Assembly (NCBI GenBank): GCA_949358305.1
Contig: OX442319.1
Span: 13,888,001-13,952,000 of the forward strand
Length of the DNA: 64,000 bases
Origin: Strigamia acuminata
Taxonomy: Eukaryota; Arthropoda; Chilopoda; Geophilomorpha; Linotaeniidae
Direction of reading: 5' to 3'
Shown here: one piece after another, positions 40,607-50,642 of the stretch
Numbering within the stretch: position 1 is the first letter of the stretch
Layout of the letters: each line of letters starts with the position of its first letter
Notes under the pieces: model-generated
Databases searched by the model: none
What the model was told of the DNA's origin: nothing
What the model saw: only the letters and a program-made list of their open reading frames with translations
Made by a program: the position numbers and the translations under genes

Positions 40607-42169
40607 CCACTCACACCAATCCCGAATAAATTTGTGCTGAACTTAGTCTAATAACCCGAAAGAGATTATTACAACAATTGTTTAAAAAAAAATATTTACG
40701 AGGGGATACCCAAAAATAACCAGAATTCTTGTCCGGTGGGCAGACCTTGTGTCGCGTCGCTTACTTCAACTTGGAGTTGTAGCAGGAATTGGCGTCAACG
40801 TCAAGAATTTTTGTTTGCTTCAGTTTTCTTGCGTTGCGTCTAGGGTGAAGACAATAAAAATTGATCAAAAAACAATAAAAACTGATCTAAATCCATCGTA
40901 ATTCATTAAAGTACCATCAAAATTTCACTAAAATTAATCTAAAACCAATACAATTCATTGAAATTCATCGCAATTCATTAAAAATTCTCGCAATTCATTA
41001 AAAATTCGTCGCAATTCATTAAAAATTCATCGCAATTCATTAAAATATTAATTGCAATTCATTAAAAATTCATCAAAATTCAATCAAATTCATCAAAATA
41101 GAAAAAAAAAAAAAAAAAAAAACTAAATTTGTAAAATTCTGACATTTCGACAAATTTGAGACCAATTTTTAAGAAATTTCCTCAATTTTCAGACACATTA
41201 CAACAAATTAATTCCATCCAGATTTGAGAAATTAATTTTTCAGAAGTTTTGTTTGCCTCGTGTTTGCCCCCAAAACTGTCAACGCCATTCAATTTCTCAC
41301 CCTTGAGTACCCCTAAATCCAAATTTTGGAGATGATGTGAGAGGTGGCCGGTAAAGTAAAACTGTTCCGTTTCGTTTAACTCAACATGTTACCGCCATTA
41401 CTGTTCTGGTCGACTGCTTCCGCCTGGTTCCGACCGGTAGAAGCGCTTGGCGACCGGTCTCGGCCTAGCGATCTAAAACTAACCTAGCAACAAAATGAAA
41501 AAAAAAAAAGAAAAAAAAAATTATGAAAATAAATTAACATTACGTTTCGCTAACTTGTTGCATGGACAAGGCCCCGCAATATCTAAGTCCGGCCCTGAAT
41601 GTAGGCAGTAGCGTTGCCATGACAATTTTTTCATGGCTTTGTCAGAGCTCATCCCCGGTCAACTGTGACGATGCATCATCGGCTGTGCGCTGCCTTGCGT
41701 TTTAATTGGAGTAGTATCGAGCTATTTTATTATTTCTTCGTGGCAAAAGAAGTAGTTAACTGCAGTTAACTTGTTTCTGCATGTACCATATTTGCGCAAT
41801 TAACAACCGCGGCTGAATTTCAAATCGTGGGTGACACCTGGATTTTGCAATGAGAGTATTTTCAAACGCCAAAAATTCGCGGCCAACTGGGCTACAATAA
41901 GATGAGATAAATATCAGGCCTATGAATATCACCAATTTATAACATCACACGTGGTAATTTGGTAACGACCAAGCCAAGACAACATTACACTAACTTGAAC
42001 CGGGACCCCGAAACGTGTGCAAAACGTTTCATTTATATCACTTATAAGAGTTATAAACGTTGCGTAAACTGATAATTTTGCATTTTTTTTAACGAAGAGA
42101 TTAATCACTCATGGTCTGCGCACGAGAGAAATTTTTTTTTGCAAATTGCATACCGGGACACAATTTGAA
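40607..42169. other. Gene-free stretch right of the satellite
   Basis: It holds a degenerate short tandem run of AATTCATTAAAAATTCATCG type (about 40,900-41,095), then a poly-A tract (about 41,101-41,122) and another A-rich run near 41,495-41,520. These A-tracts could be tails of old retroposed sequence, but no ORF or RNA gene was recognised. Confidence 0.5.
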
Positions 42170-42760
42170 GATATACGATAATTACAAACTTGTGAATGCA
42201 TCATTTACAATTTGTTATTAAACCTGAGATTTACAGTTCAAACTTACCAATGTGGAAACAGATGAGTTGCTCAACGCTCGACGATGCATTGCCAAACTAC
42301 GTTGATCCAACGACCTACGAGTAGACTGTTTGCGCGCCGAAAATATCGAGTAGAAATATCGATTCAGAATGTACGCACGTCTAGCGAGAGATATGAAATT
42401 AATAAAAAAAACACAATCTAAAGAGCACTCAATTGAGAAATAAATAAATAAAAAAACAGCTGAAAATTAATTAAAAATCAACTGAGAGCGTATGAAATGA
42501 ACGGTGCTCTCCAGTTGGAAATTTTCTCATATTCTGTTTGTATTCTCAAATAAAACCTGCAATTTCAAAACCGAAAATTGTTTATTTTATTATAAAATGT
42601 ATTTTAAATTTAATTATCGACGAGATCTTTGGCGGTGTGGTGATTACTGTGAACAAAAGTTCATATTTTGCTTTCACTTTTAAAAATGAACGTGTTCACG
42701 AACGGAGACTTTTTAGTCCACGTTCGTGGGTACATGGTGTGTAGATTGGTGTTTGGCGCC
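42170..42760. repeat. Diverged R1 repeat fragments
   Basis: 42,180-42,300 resembles R1 (TCATTTACAATTTGTTATTA, AACTTACCAATGTGGAAAC, GATGAGTTGCTC); 42,545-42,640 carries the AATAAAACCTGCAATTTCAA motif of R1. They look like older pieces of the repeat seen more fully at 42,760-43,680 and 45,830-46,960. Confidence 0.6.
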
Positions 42761-43680
42761 TCACCCGTCCGGAAAAAAAGCATTTCACGAGGAATTAAAA
42801 TCATTTTCCGAAAAATAATTTTCAAACATCATTTATAGACAACAAATAACGCTTTGTCGACAACAAAGTAATGCATATTTTAAAAAAAAATACAGTCATT
42901 TGTGTAGAAAATGGTTTTTCAGACTAAAAAGACATGTATTTTAACGTGTGCCACCCTTACGTTTAGCACAAAATGACGAATGCGTAGGAAATTTTACTCT
43001 CTGGGTTTTGTAAATGAACTTACATTTGTTTTACATGTATTGTCCGTGTAACTTCTATTGTTACGGAAAATTCCTCCATTTCTGTGTGTTTTCTATCCAA
43101 TAAAACCTGCAATTTCAAACAAGAAATTGTTTATTTTATTAGAAAATGTATTTAATATTTATTATCAATTTAAAAACGGATAAGAAAAAATTATAAAGTT
43201 GTGATTTCGTCATTTACAATTTTTATTTTACCTGCAAAGAGCCGAAACTTACCAATGTGGGAACCGATGAGTTGCCTTGTGCTCGGTAAATGTTTGAAAC
43301 TAACGACACGCCATACATATCAGACCACGTTGCAACTTAGATTCATCCGGGCTATAAATGTTCCTTTTTTTCTGTGAAAACAAAATCTATATAACGAATT
43401 GATGAAAATAAATCATTGAATCAATACCTTTAACATATGTAAATACTATAAATTCTACCTTGCACACAACCAACTGCGTTAAACTTCAATTCAGCGCGCC
43501 ATTGTTATCGGCTGACTTGTATGGATGTCGATAAAGCCGACTCGTGTACCGATTATTATTAACTTGTAAACGTAATATACAGATAAAATATTTATTTTTG
43601 TAATTAAAACTTTCCATTTATCTATTTCTCTCCGCCTAGAAAAGAATTATTATTTTTTTAAGATTGGTCCTCCAACTGGT
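42761..43680. repeat. R1 repeat, copy B
   Basis: About 900 bp, colinear with copy C (45,830-46,960): GAAAAAAAGCATTT..GAAATTAAAATCATTTT, AATAAAACCTGCAATTTCAA, CTTACCAATGTGG, CACGCCATACATATCAGACC. It has no ORF. On the minus strand it carries a GTAAGT donor (CATTG|GTAAGTTT, near 43,250), as do the other copies. Confidence 0.75.
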
Positions 43681-43905
43681 GGTAGAATTTTGGACTTGAA
43701 TATGGGTTGGCTGGTCACGATTCCATCTCGCATTACAACTTCGAATGTCATAAATACTCCGTAACTTCTTTTTCTACTTCGTTTACAAGCGAAGAAGCAC
43801 AGATAATATTTATTATTCGTTTAATTTGGTTTAATTAATAACCTTATCTGACATCACAATACATCAGTTTTAAGCTTTACCGCTGCATTATCTTAATTTT
43901 AAATG
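43681..43905. other. Spacer between R1 copy B and the decayed finger segment
   Basis: The right part (TATTATTCGTTTAATTTGG..AGTTTTAAGCTTTACC) resembles the 3' flank of the gene at 47.5 kb, so it is the 3' side of the zinc-finger module. Confidence 0.4.
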
Positions 43906-44492
43906 GTTTTGTGCATTCTTTTCTCAAGTAACTACCGTGTTTACAACTGAAGGAACACAAGTGACACTTGAATGGTTCTTCTTCAGAATGTATTTCCGCA
44001 TGTTTTTAAAATTGTCTTTGCTGTTGCACGAAAATAGACTCAAATGGCATTTGCATGGTTTTGCTGCCAAATGTGTCGTCAAATGACGTTGCAGGTGCCC
44101 ATTTTGCAGATTAAATAAAACATAAAAATAGATGAAAAATATGTATAAAATAAACTGGAAAATTTAAGATACAATACAAATTACACAAATTACATTTAAA
44201 TTGTATTGTCATCACAATATTGTCTCAGAATCAGAACATAAATGACATTTGAAACATTTTTTCTTCGGCATGAGTCATTACAAGAGTTTTCAAGCTCGTT
44301 TAAAACTTACTTGCATAAGAACATAAATGACACTTAAATGGTTTTTCTCCAGCATGGGGTTCATTAAATGTTTCTGTAAGCTATCAACATGATTACAAAA
44401 ATAAGAGTACAAATGGTAATTGAATGCTTTTCATGAGAATGAATCCTTAAATGTACATTTAAGTTGGCTTTAGTTGTACAAGAATAGGAACA
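43906..44492 (-). pseudogene. Decayed C2H2 fingers downstream of the 404-aa gene
   Basis: On the minus strand, finger-like pieces (FKCHLCS.., THSEE.., KPFKC) occur in several frames with stops and indels. They continue the array of the gene at 44,493-45,707 past its stop, so they represent a lost C-terminal part. The same decayed tail exists, inverted, at about 51,144-51,800. Confidence 0.65.
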
Positions 44493-45707
44493 CTATTGAC
44501 TTTTGAACAGTTTTTCTGCTGAATGAGTTCTTAAATGTTTTTTCAAGGCAGCACTTTGTCGACCAGAGTAAGAACACAAATGACATTTGAACGGTTTTTC
44601 TGCAGAATGTGTCATCAAATGACTTTCCAAGTGCCCGCTTTGTTTACAAGAGTATGAACACAAATGACACTTCAATGGTTTTTCTGCAGAATGAACTTTC
44701 AAATGAGTTTGCAGATGATGGCTTCGTTTACCAGAATAATCACACAAATGACATTTGAATGGTCTTTCGTGAGAATGAGTTTTTAAATGTTCATTTAAAT
44801 TCCCTTTAGTTATACAAGAATAAGAACACAAATGGCACTGGAATGGTTTTTCTCCAGTGTGAGTCATTATGTGACTCTTCAAGTATTTCACATTCCTACT
44901 TGCGTAAGAACACAAATGACATTTGAATGGTCTTTCCTGAGAATGAGTTTTTAAATGTTCATTTAAGTTTCCTAGACTTGTACTAGAAAAAGAACACAAA
45001 TGACACTGGAATGGTTTTTCTCCAGTGTGAGTCATTATGTGACTCTTCAAGTTTATCATGTTTCTACTTGCGTAAGAACACAAATGGCACTGGAATGGCT
45101 TTTCTCCAGTGTGGTTTGTCATATGTATTCGTAAACCAGACGCATCTCTAGAAGAATAAGAACAAATATGGCACTTAAATGGTTTTTCTGCAAAATGAGT
45201 CAGTAAATGTTTTTTCAAAGTACCGATTTGTTTACCAGAGTAAGAACACAGATGACATTTGAACGGTTTTTCAGCAGAATGAGTTAGTAAATGTTTTTTC
45301 AACGTATAACTTTGTTTTCCAGAGTAAGAACACAAATGACACTTGAATGGTTTTTTAGCAGAATGTACTGTTAAATGCTCTCTTAAGGCTCTACTTGATT
45401 TACAACAAAATGAACATTCATGACATTTGAAAGGTTTCATTGTTGAATGTGTCACTAAATGATGTTTTAAAGTACTTCGTTGCCGGAACGAATATGAGCA
45501 CAAATGGCACTTGAATGGCCTCTCACCCGTATGAGTTCTTGTGTGTATAGTTAAAGACATCTTTTCTTTAAATGCCTCGGCACACACTTGACATTTGAAG
45601 GGTCTTTCTCCGGTGTGGCCTAACATGTGATTTTGTAAATTCCTGACGACCGAGGTTTTATAATCACATAAATTGCAATTGTACTTAGGTGTGCTGGTTT
45701 TCGCCAT
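44493..45707 (-). CDS. C2H2 zinc-finger protein, 14 fingers (404 aa)
   Basis: Begins MAKTSTPKYNCNLCDYKTS and consists almost entirely of C2H2 fingers with TGEKPF/SAEKPF linkers: 14 fingers by count, mostly CHLCSYS..LKxHLxTH. The short linkers and absence of other domains suggest a nuclear DNA-binding protein; targets are unknown. It ends EKLFKSQ, where the next finger's Cys has been replaced and a stop follows, so the present C-terminus is a truncation of a once longer array. Upstream is a splice acceptor (TGTAATTTCAG, 36 bp before the ATG) and, further up, R1 copy C with a donor. Confidence 0.88.
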   Translation of the reverse strand: MAKTSTPKYNCNLCDYKTSVVRNLQNHMLGHTGERPFKCQVCAEAFKEKMSLTIHTRTHTGERPFKCHLCSYSFRQRSTLKHHLVTHSTMKPFKCHECSFCCKSSRALREHLTVHSAKKPFKCHLCSYSGKQSYTLKKHLLTHSAEKPFKCHLCSYSGKQIGTLKKHLLTHFAEKPFKCHICSYSSRDASGLRIHMTNHTGEKPFQCHLCSYASRNMINLKSHIMTHTGEKPFQCHLCSFSSTSLGNLNEHLKTHSQERPFKCHLCSYASRNVKYLKSHIMTHTGEKPFQCHLCSYSCITKGNLNEHLKTHSHERPFKCHLCDYSGKRSHHLQTHLKVHSAEKPLKCHLCSYSCKQSGHLESHLMTHSAEKPFKCHLCSYSGRQSAALKKHLRTHSAEKLFKSQ

Positions 45708-45829
45708 GTCTCCTCACATCAAACTCAATTTCTTTCAATTCTGAAATTACAGGAGAAAAAGAAAAAACATATAAGACACATTTCCAGGCCTATTCGTAGG
45801 TCATGCTGCAACCTTGAGTATTTGATCAT
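45708..45829 (-). promoter_or_regulatory. 5' leader and splice acceptor of the 404-aa gene
   Basis: On the minus strand a pyrimidine-rich tract ends CTGTAATTTCAG, then AATTGAAAGAAATTGAG leads to the ATG. The same acceptor and leader precede the genes at 48,441 and (TTTTAG) 10,336, so these genes likely have a 5' untranslated exon upstream, joined here. Confidence 0.6.
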
Positions 45830-46960
45830 GTCTGCGCCTCATCCGCCCGAAAAAAAAGCATTTTATGAGAAATTAAAATCATTTTCAGAAAAATTATTTT
45901 CAAATATAAGAAAATGCATTTTTAGACAACAAATACCGTATTTCCGCAAATAAGAGCCGCTTTTGAATTGTAACCGCCCTCGAATACTAGCCCCGGCCGA
46001 GAGTGCCAAATGCAAAATGAATGTAAAACAAATGCAAACGGCCACAAGTTCAAATAAGAGTCACCTTTGAATAGTAGCCGCGGCCATTATTTGTGGAAAT
46101 ATGATAATGCTTTTTAGACACTAAATACCGCTTTTTATGCAAAAAAAGAATGCATATTTAGAAAAACTACATTCTATTGGATAGAAAATTCTGTTTCAGG
46201 ATAAACCTGTGGGACCCTTGTGTTTAGGAATGGACCTAAAAATTTTAGATCTCTGGATTTTGTTTTGTGTATGAACTTACATCTTGTTTAACTTCTATTG
46301 CACGTGTAACTTAAATTGTTATGAAAAATTCCTGCACTTCTGCGTTTTCTCCAATAAAACCTGCAATTTCAAAACAGAAATTGTTTATTTTATTATAAAA
46401 TATATTTTTTATTTATTACTGTAATTATAAACTTGTGATTTCGTCATTTACAATTTTTATTTCACCTGCTAAGAGCCGAAACTTACAAATGTGGAAACCG
46501 ATGAGTTGCTGTGTGCTCAACAAATGTTTGAAACTAACGGCACGCCATACATATCAGACCACGTTGCGAGCTAGATTCATCCAGGCTATAAATTTCCCTT
46601 GTTTCCTGTCAAAACAAAATCTAGAAAACGGATTGATGATTATAAATCATTAAATAAACAAATACCTTTGTCAAATGGAAATAGGAGATGCTAAACAGTT
46701 CTCATCATTAAAACATGCTGCAAACAACGAAGACACACCCAACCAAGTTGACCTACAGATCTGCGCGCCGATACAACTATCGATGTAGTCGATTCGAGTA
46801 TCGATTACTAAATGTTACTTATATCATGGAACTAACCGCTGGAAATTATTTCAAGCACAGATAAAGTTTTAATTGGACATAAAATTTTACTTTCTTTTAC
46901 ATATGAAGTTTTTATACACTTCTAGAGAAAATAATTATTTAAGGTACATGAAAATTGAAC
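45830..46960 (-). repeat. R1 repeat, copy C; probable 5' exon and promoter of the zinc-finger gene
   Basis: About 970 bp of R1 plus a MITE at 45,946-46,107. On the minus strand it has GTAAGT (donor CATTT|GTAAGT at 46,486/46,487) after a stretch conserved in every copy (ATTTGTTGAGCACACAGCAA, 46,520-46,501 on that strand), and further upstream two ATCGAT boxes (about 46,778 and 46,802) like the DRE core-promoter motif of insects. Donor, acceptor and order fit an untranslated first exon for the gene at 45,707. This is inference from sequence pattern only. Confidence 0.5.
45946..46107. mobile_element. MITE within R1 copy C
   Basis: Inverted ends TATTTCCGCAAATAAGAGCC and GGCCATTATTTGTGGAAATA. The interior repeats the pattern AATAAGAG/AATAGTAGCCGCGG. 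R1 copy B lacks it at the matching place, which marks the insertion. Confidence 0.65.
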
Positions 46961-47030
46961 CTCCCTCGAGTGGGAGAACATGGGACTTTAACATATTTAT
47001 TTCAGAGATTGAAGGAAACAAAAGAAAGAA

Positions 47031-47270
47031 TCAATGAAAAGCACAAATTCCAGAAAGATAATTTTCTCCAGTGTGGTTCATTAAATGTATTCTTAAATTG
47101 TGCACTTCTCTACAGGAATAAGAACACAAATGGCAGTTGAATGGTTTTTCTGCCGAATGACTTTTCAAATGCAATTCCAAACGCATTCTTTGGTTCCCAA
47201 AATTAGAACACAAATGACATTTGAACGGTTTTTCTGCAGAATGAGTTAGTAAATGTTTTTTCAAGGTTAC
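47031..47270 (-). pseudogene. C2H2 zinc-finger fragment
   Basis: About three fingers (MKKHLLTH, KPFKCHLCSNF, KPFNCHLCSYS) ending in a frame change (HTGENYLSGICAFH). Flanked by R1 copy C and by AT-rich DNA, with no start region. Remnant of another module. Confidence 0.7.
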
Positions 47271-47577
47271 ATTTGATCAACAAACATGAATTATGTTTCA
47301 AACAAAATTTCATACAGACTTAAAAAATATCAAAAAAAAGATTAAATTTTTTTGTAAGAATGCACAAATTAGAGAAAATATAAAAAGGTATACCATCCTT
47401 TTTTGCTGTTTTTCAAACCCCAAAAAGACCAAAAGAAAAGTTGTTTGGCGACCAAGAAATGATAATAAGTTTTGGAATAAAATAAATTAAATACATTAAA
47501 CGAAATGTTATTATTCATTTAATTTCATCTAAGACAACAGATGAGTTTTAAGCTTTTATTCCCGAGTTATTTTAATT
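47271..47577. other. Spacer between zinc-finger fragment and gene
   Basis: AT-rich; the last 80 bp resemble the 3' flank of the other finger genes (TTATTATTCATTTAATTTC, GAGTTTTAAGC). No separate gene supported. Confidence 0.45.
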
Positions 47578-48441
47578 TTAGCTGCTTTTGTACATTCTTT
47601 GACAGTGGCCTTTTATGGTTATAATATTTTTACATGCAAAAGAGCACAAATGACATTTGAATGGTTTTTCATCAGAATGCGTTATTAAATGTGCATTTAA
47701 GGTTTGCTTACTTATGCCAGAATAGGAACATAAATGACATTTGAACACTTTTTCTCCAGTGTGAGTCATTATGTGAGTTTTCAAGCTCGTTTTAAACTTA
47801 GTTGCGTAAGGACACAAGTGGCAATTGAATGGATTCTCGCCAGTATGTTTTATGACATGATTCTTTAAATTAGTCATATCATTACAAGAGTAAGAACATG
47901 CGCGGCATTTGAATCGTTTCTCACGAGAATGGATCAAAGCGTGTATTTTTAAATAGCTTTTGCGTTTACAAGAAAAATGACACGAATGGCATTTAAAAGG
48001 TTTTTCTTCAGAATGAGTTTCCAAATGGCGTTGCAAGGCCGCACTTTGTTTGCAAGAATGAGAACACAAATGACATTTGAAAGGTTTTGCAGCCGAATGC
48101 ATCATCAAATGGGTTTTTAAACTAGCTAGTTGGTTGCACGAAAATGAACACACGTGGCACTCGTATGGCTTCTCTCCCGTATGAATTCTTGCGTGTTTAG
48201 TTAGATCACTCTTGTCGGTAAATGCCTTGGCACAAAAATGGCACCCGAATGGCTTCTCTCCCGTATGGATTCTTGCGTGTACAGTTAGACTACTCTTTAC
48301 TTTAAATGCCTTGGCACACACTTCGCATTTGAAGGGTCTTTCTCCGGTGTGGCCTAACATGTGATATTTTAAACTTGCGACTGCTGAGGTTTTGTAATCA
48401 CATAAATTGCAATTGTGCTGCGGTGTGCTGGTTTTCGCCAT
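47578..48441 (-). CDS. C2H2 zinc-finger protein, about 10 fingers (287 aa)
   Basis: Starts MAKTSTPQHNCNLCDYKTS and shares the N-terminal finger and HMLGHTGERPFKC with the 404-aa gene. Fingers 2-3 have the KAF.. type (CAKAFTDKSDLTKHARIH), the rest are CHLCSYS-like. The tenth finger lacks its last His (GHCQRMYKSS), as in a worn terminal finger. Likely nuclear DNA-binding protein; no other domain. It has the same 5' leader and acceptor as its sister (TCAGTAATTTCAG on the minus strand). Repeat unit divergence between fingers is greater than in the 404-aa gene. Confidence 0.87.
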   Translation of the reverse strand: MAKTSTPQHNCNLCDYKTSAVASLKYHMLGHTGERPFKCEVCAKAFKVKSSLTVHARIHTGEKPFGCHFCAKAFTDKSDLTKHARIHTGEKPYECHVCSFSCNQLASLKTHLMMHSAAKPFKCHLCSHSCKQSAALQRHLETHSEEKPFKCHSCHFSCKRKSYLKIHALIHSREKRFKCRACSYSCNDMTNLKNHVIKHTGENPFNCHLCPYATKFKTSLKTHIMTHTGEKVFKCHLCSYSGISKQTLNAHLITHSDEKPFKCHLCSFACKNIITIKGHCQRMYKSS

Positions 48442-48554
48442 GTCTCCTCACATCAAATTCAATTTCTTTCAATTCTGAAATTACTGAACAAAAAGAAAAA
48501 CATAAGATACATTTCCAGGCCTCTCCCTAGTCATTGCAATGACGTCGCAATGAC

Positions 48555-48678
48555 GTGTTTCGTCATTTACAATTTTTATTTCACCTGCTAAGAGGCGAAA
48601 CTTACAAATGTGGAAACCGATGAGTTGCTGTGTGCTCAACAAATGTTTGAAACTAACGGCACACCATACATATCAGAT
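48555..48678 (-). repeat. R1 repeat, copy D (fragment)
   Basis: Carries CATTTACAATTTTTATTTCA, the CTTACAAATGTGG donor (minus strand) and CATACATATCAGA. It ends where the inverted zinc-finger pseudogene begins. Its donor could serve the gene at 48,441, but the promoter-like half of R1 is missing. Confidence 0.7.
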
Positions 48679-48732
48679 ACATCCGGGCATTTAAAGTAAA
48701 GAGCAGTCTAACTGTACATGCAAGAATCCATA

Positions 48733-49327
48733 CGCACTGGGAGAAATAATAGGTGTAAAAAGGTGTAAAAGCATCAAATACACCTTTTATTTTTTTTTAA
48801 CACCTAAAAAGGTGTTAAAGGGTGTAACAGGGAGGAGTGAACGAAAATGGAGTGAAAATGGTGTAAAATGGCAGAGTACACCTTCTGGCAAAAAGGTGTA
48901 ATTCTTCTAAAAGGTGCATATAGTTGTTGCAAGGTGTAACTGGGAGGTGTGAACTGATGTGGGTGTGATGCTACTTTATAGTGGGACAAATTTACACTTG
49001 TTTTCTAACACCTCAAAGGTCTGATTATACTCCATAATAGAGTTCTTTTACACCTGTTAATCAACACCTCAAAGGTGCAATTTCACTACATAATGGAATC
49101 TACTTACACCTTTTTTGAAAATGGTTTCAAGGAGTAAGTTTACACCTAATGGTGTACCATGACACCCACAAGGTGTAAATGCGTGAAGGTGTAATATTTA
49201 CACCTTATGTTCATTACACCTCAATGATGTAAGTTTACTCGAAAAAGGAGTCTGTATAGGGACAAGTGTTTTACACCTATAAAAGTGTAACTTTACACCT
49301 TTTAACACCTATATTTCTCCTAGTGCG
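48733..49327. mobile_element. MITE with internal AGGTGTAA repeats
   Basis: Ends CGCACTGGGAGAAATA and TATTTCTCCTAGTGCG are inverted. The interior holds more than fifteen AGGTGTWA or TWACACCT units in both orientations. The finger sequence on either side can be joined across it (CCATACG / CGGGAGAG), showing a clean insertion with a CG shared. Confidence 0.8.
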
Positions 49328-49622
49328 GGAGAGAAGAGAAGCCATTCGGGTGCCATTTGTGTTCATATTCGTTCAGGCAACGAAGTACTTTAAAAACTCA
49401 TTTAGTGACACATTCAACAGTGAAACCTTTCAAATGTCATGAATGTTCATTTTGTTGTAAATCAAGTGGATCCTTAAGAGAGCATTTAACAGTACATTCT
49501 GCTAAAAAACTATTCAAGTGTCATTTATGTTCATATTCGTGTAAACGAAGTGAACACTTGAAAAACCATTTACTAACTCATTCTGCAGAAAAACCGTTCA
49601 AATGCCATTTGTGTTCTTACTC

Positions 49623-50642
49623 TGTGGGACTCTGCTGGCCGCCACCTCACCCCGGCGCCACCATCGTCTGCGCACTTGACCCATGACCCCTTGCCCGTGG
49701 TCCACTTGGGAAACCCCTTTGACCCATTTTCTCCATTCCTTTGTTTGAATAAAAGTGTGGCATTCAATCGAACGCCGTTAAACCAAACGCTTCGCCTCGT
49801 TCTTTGTCTCACATGGCGCAGTCGACGCTACTAACCTAAAGGGAATCGCCGTAAATTCGCACACACCAACCGATGGCTCGCACACTTCGCACAAATCGCT
49901 CAAATCGCTCAAATCGCTCAATCGCTCAAATCGCACAAATCGCACGAATCGCACAAATCGCACAACAAACTCGCACGAACGAATTCGCACCCGCACCCGC
50001 ACTCGCTTTACCGACGAAGATGGCCGCCACAACGAACGCCAACTTCTTGAACACCGCCGACGCACGAACGCTACTACGCTCCACCAACGAACGACATCTG
50101 AACAGGTTTACTATCGCCGAATTACGCACCGAATGCGATACCAGGGAACTCCAGGTACCGGCAGGGGCAAACAAGGACGCGCTGGTCGCCGCACTACTAG
50201 CACAGAACATCGCCGCACCGGCCAATTCGGCCGGCCCCACCGCATTGCCACCAACGGACCCACGCGTCAACGACATTGCCACGGTTTTGGCCCTGCTGTC
50301 CGCGCACGTTCTGAGCCCGTCCACCACGCCACGCGTTCGACACGTTCATGGTCAACGATGGAGATCGTGCTTGGGAAGCACATGCGTCGCAGCTGCAGCC
50401 CGACGCCCCGCGCCAGCAATCAGGGGACGATTGCACCTCGGTTGGGGGGGGCGTGTGACTCTGCTGGCCGCCACCTCACCCCGGCGCCACCATCGTCTGC
50501 GCACTTGACCCATGACCCCTTGCCCGTGGTCCACTTGGGAAACCCCTTTGACCCATTTTCTCCATTCCTTTGTTTGAATAAAAGTGTGGCATTCAATCGA
50601 ACGCCGTTAAACCAAACGCTTCGCCTCGTTCTTTGTCTCACA
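49623..50642 (+). mobile_element. Miniature LTR retrotransposon (TRIM-like), 1020 bp
   Basis: LTRs at 49,623-49,813 and 50,454-50,642 differ mainly by a 2-bp GG and start TGTG..ACTCTGCTGG, ending GTCTCACA. TGGCGCAGTCGACG follows the 5' LTR (primer site) and a G8 run precedes the 3' LTR (polypurine tract). The host site CTTACTC|TGGTAGAC is readable, with a 3-4 bp duplication (CTC/ACTC). The body is only 640 bp and has no Pol, so it would need a helper element. Confidence 0.9.
49873..50453 (+). CDS. Gag-like leader protein with a SAP-type motif, in the TRIM-like element
   Basis: The frame opens with repeats coding Ala-Gln-Ile (a 9-12 bp tandem AAATCGCTCAAATCGCAC run, 49,890-49,970), then MAATTNANFLNTADARTLL and HLNRFTIAELRTECDTREL..GANKDALVAALLAQN. 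The last part fits a SAP domain (two helices, DNA/RNA binding) as found at the start of some Gag proteins. It runs into the 3' LTR, so no full Gag exists. Possibly a remnant that is still translated; M50 is the more likely start. Confidence 0.5.

Noticed and set aside
49573-50641. Minus-strand MRQRTRRSVWF.. frames in both TRIM-like LTRs
   Set aside because: Identical because the LTRs are repeats; no motif.
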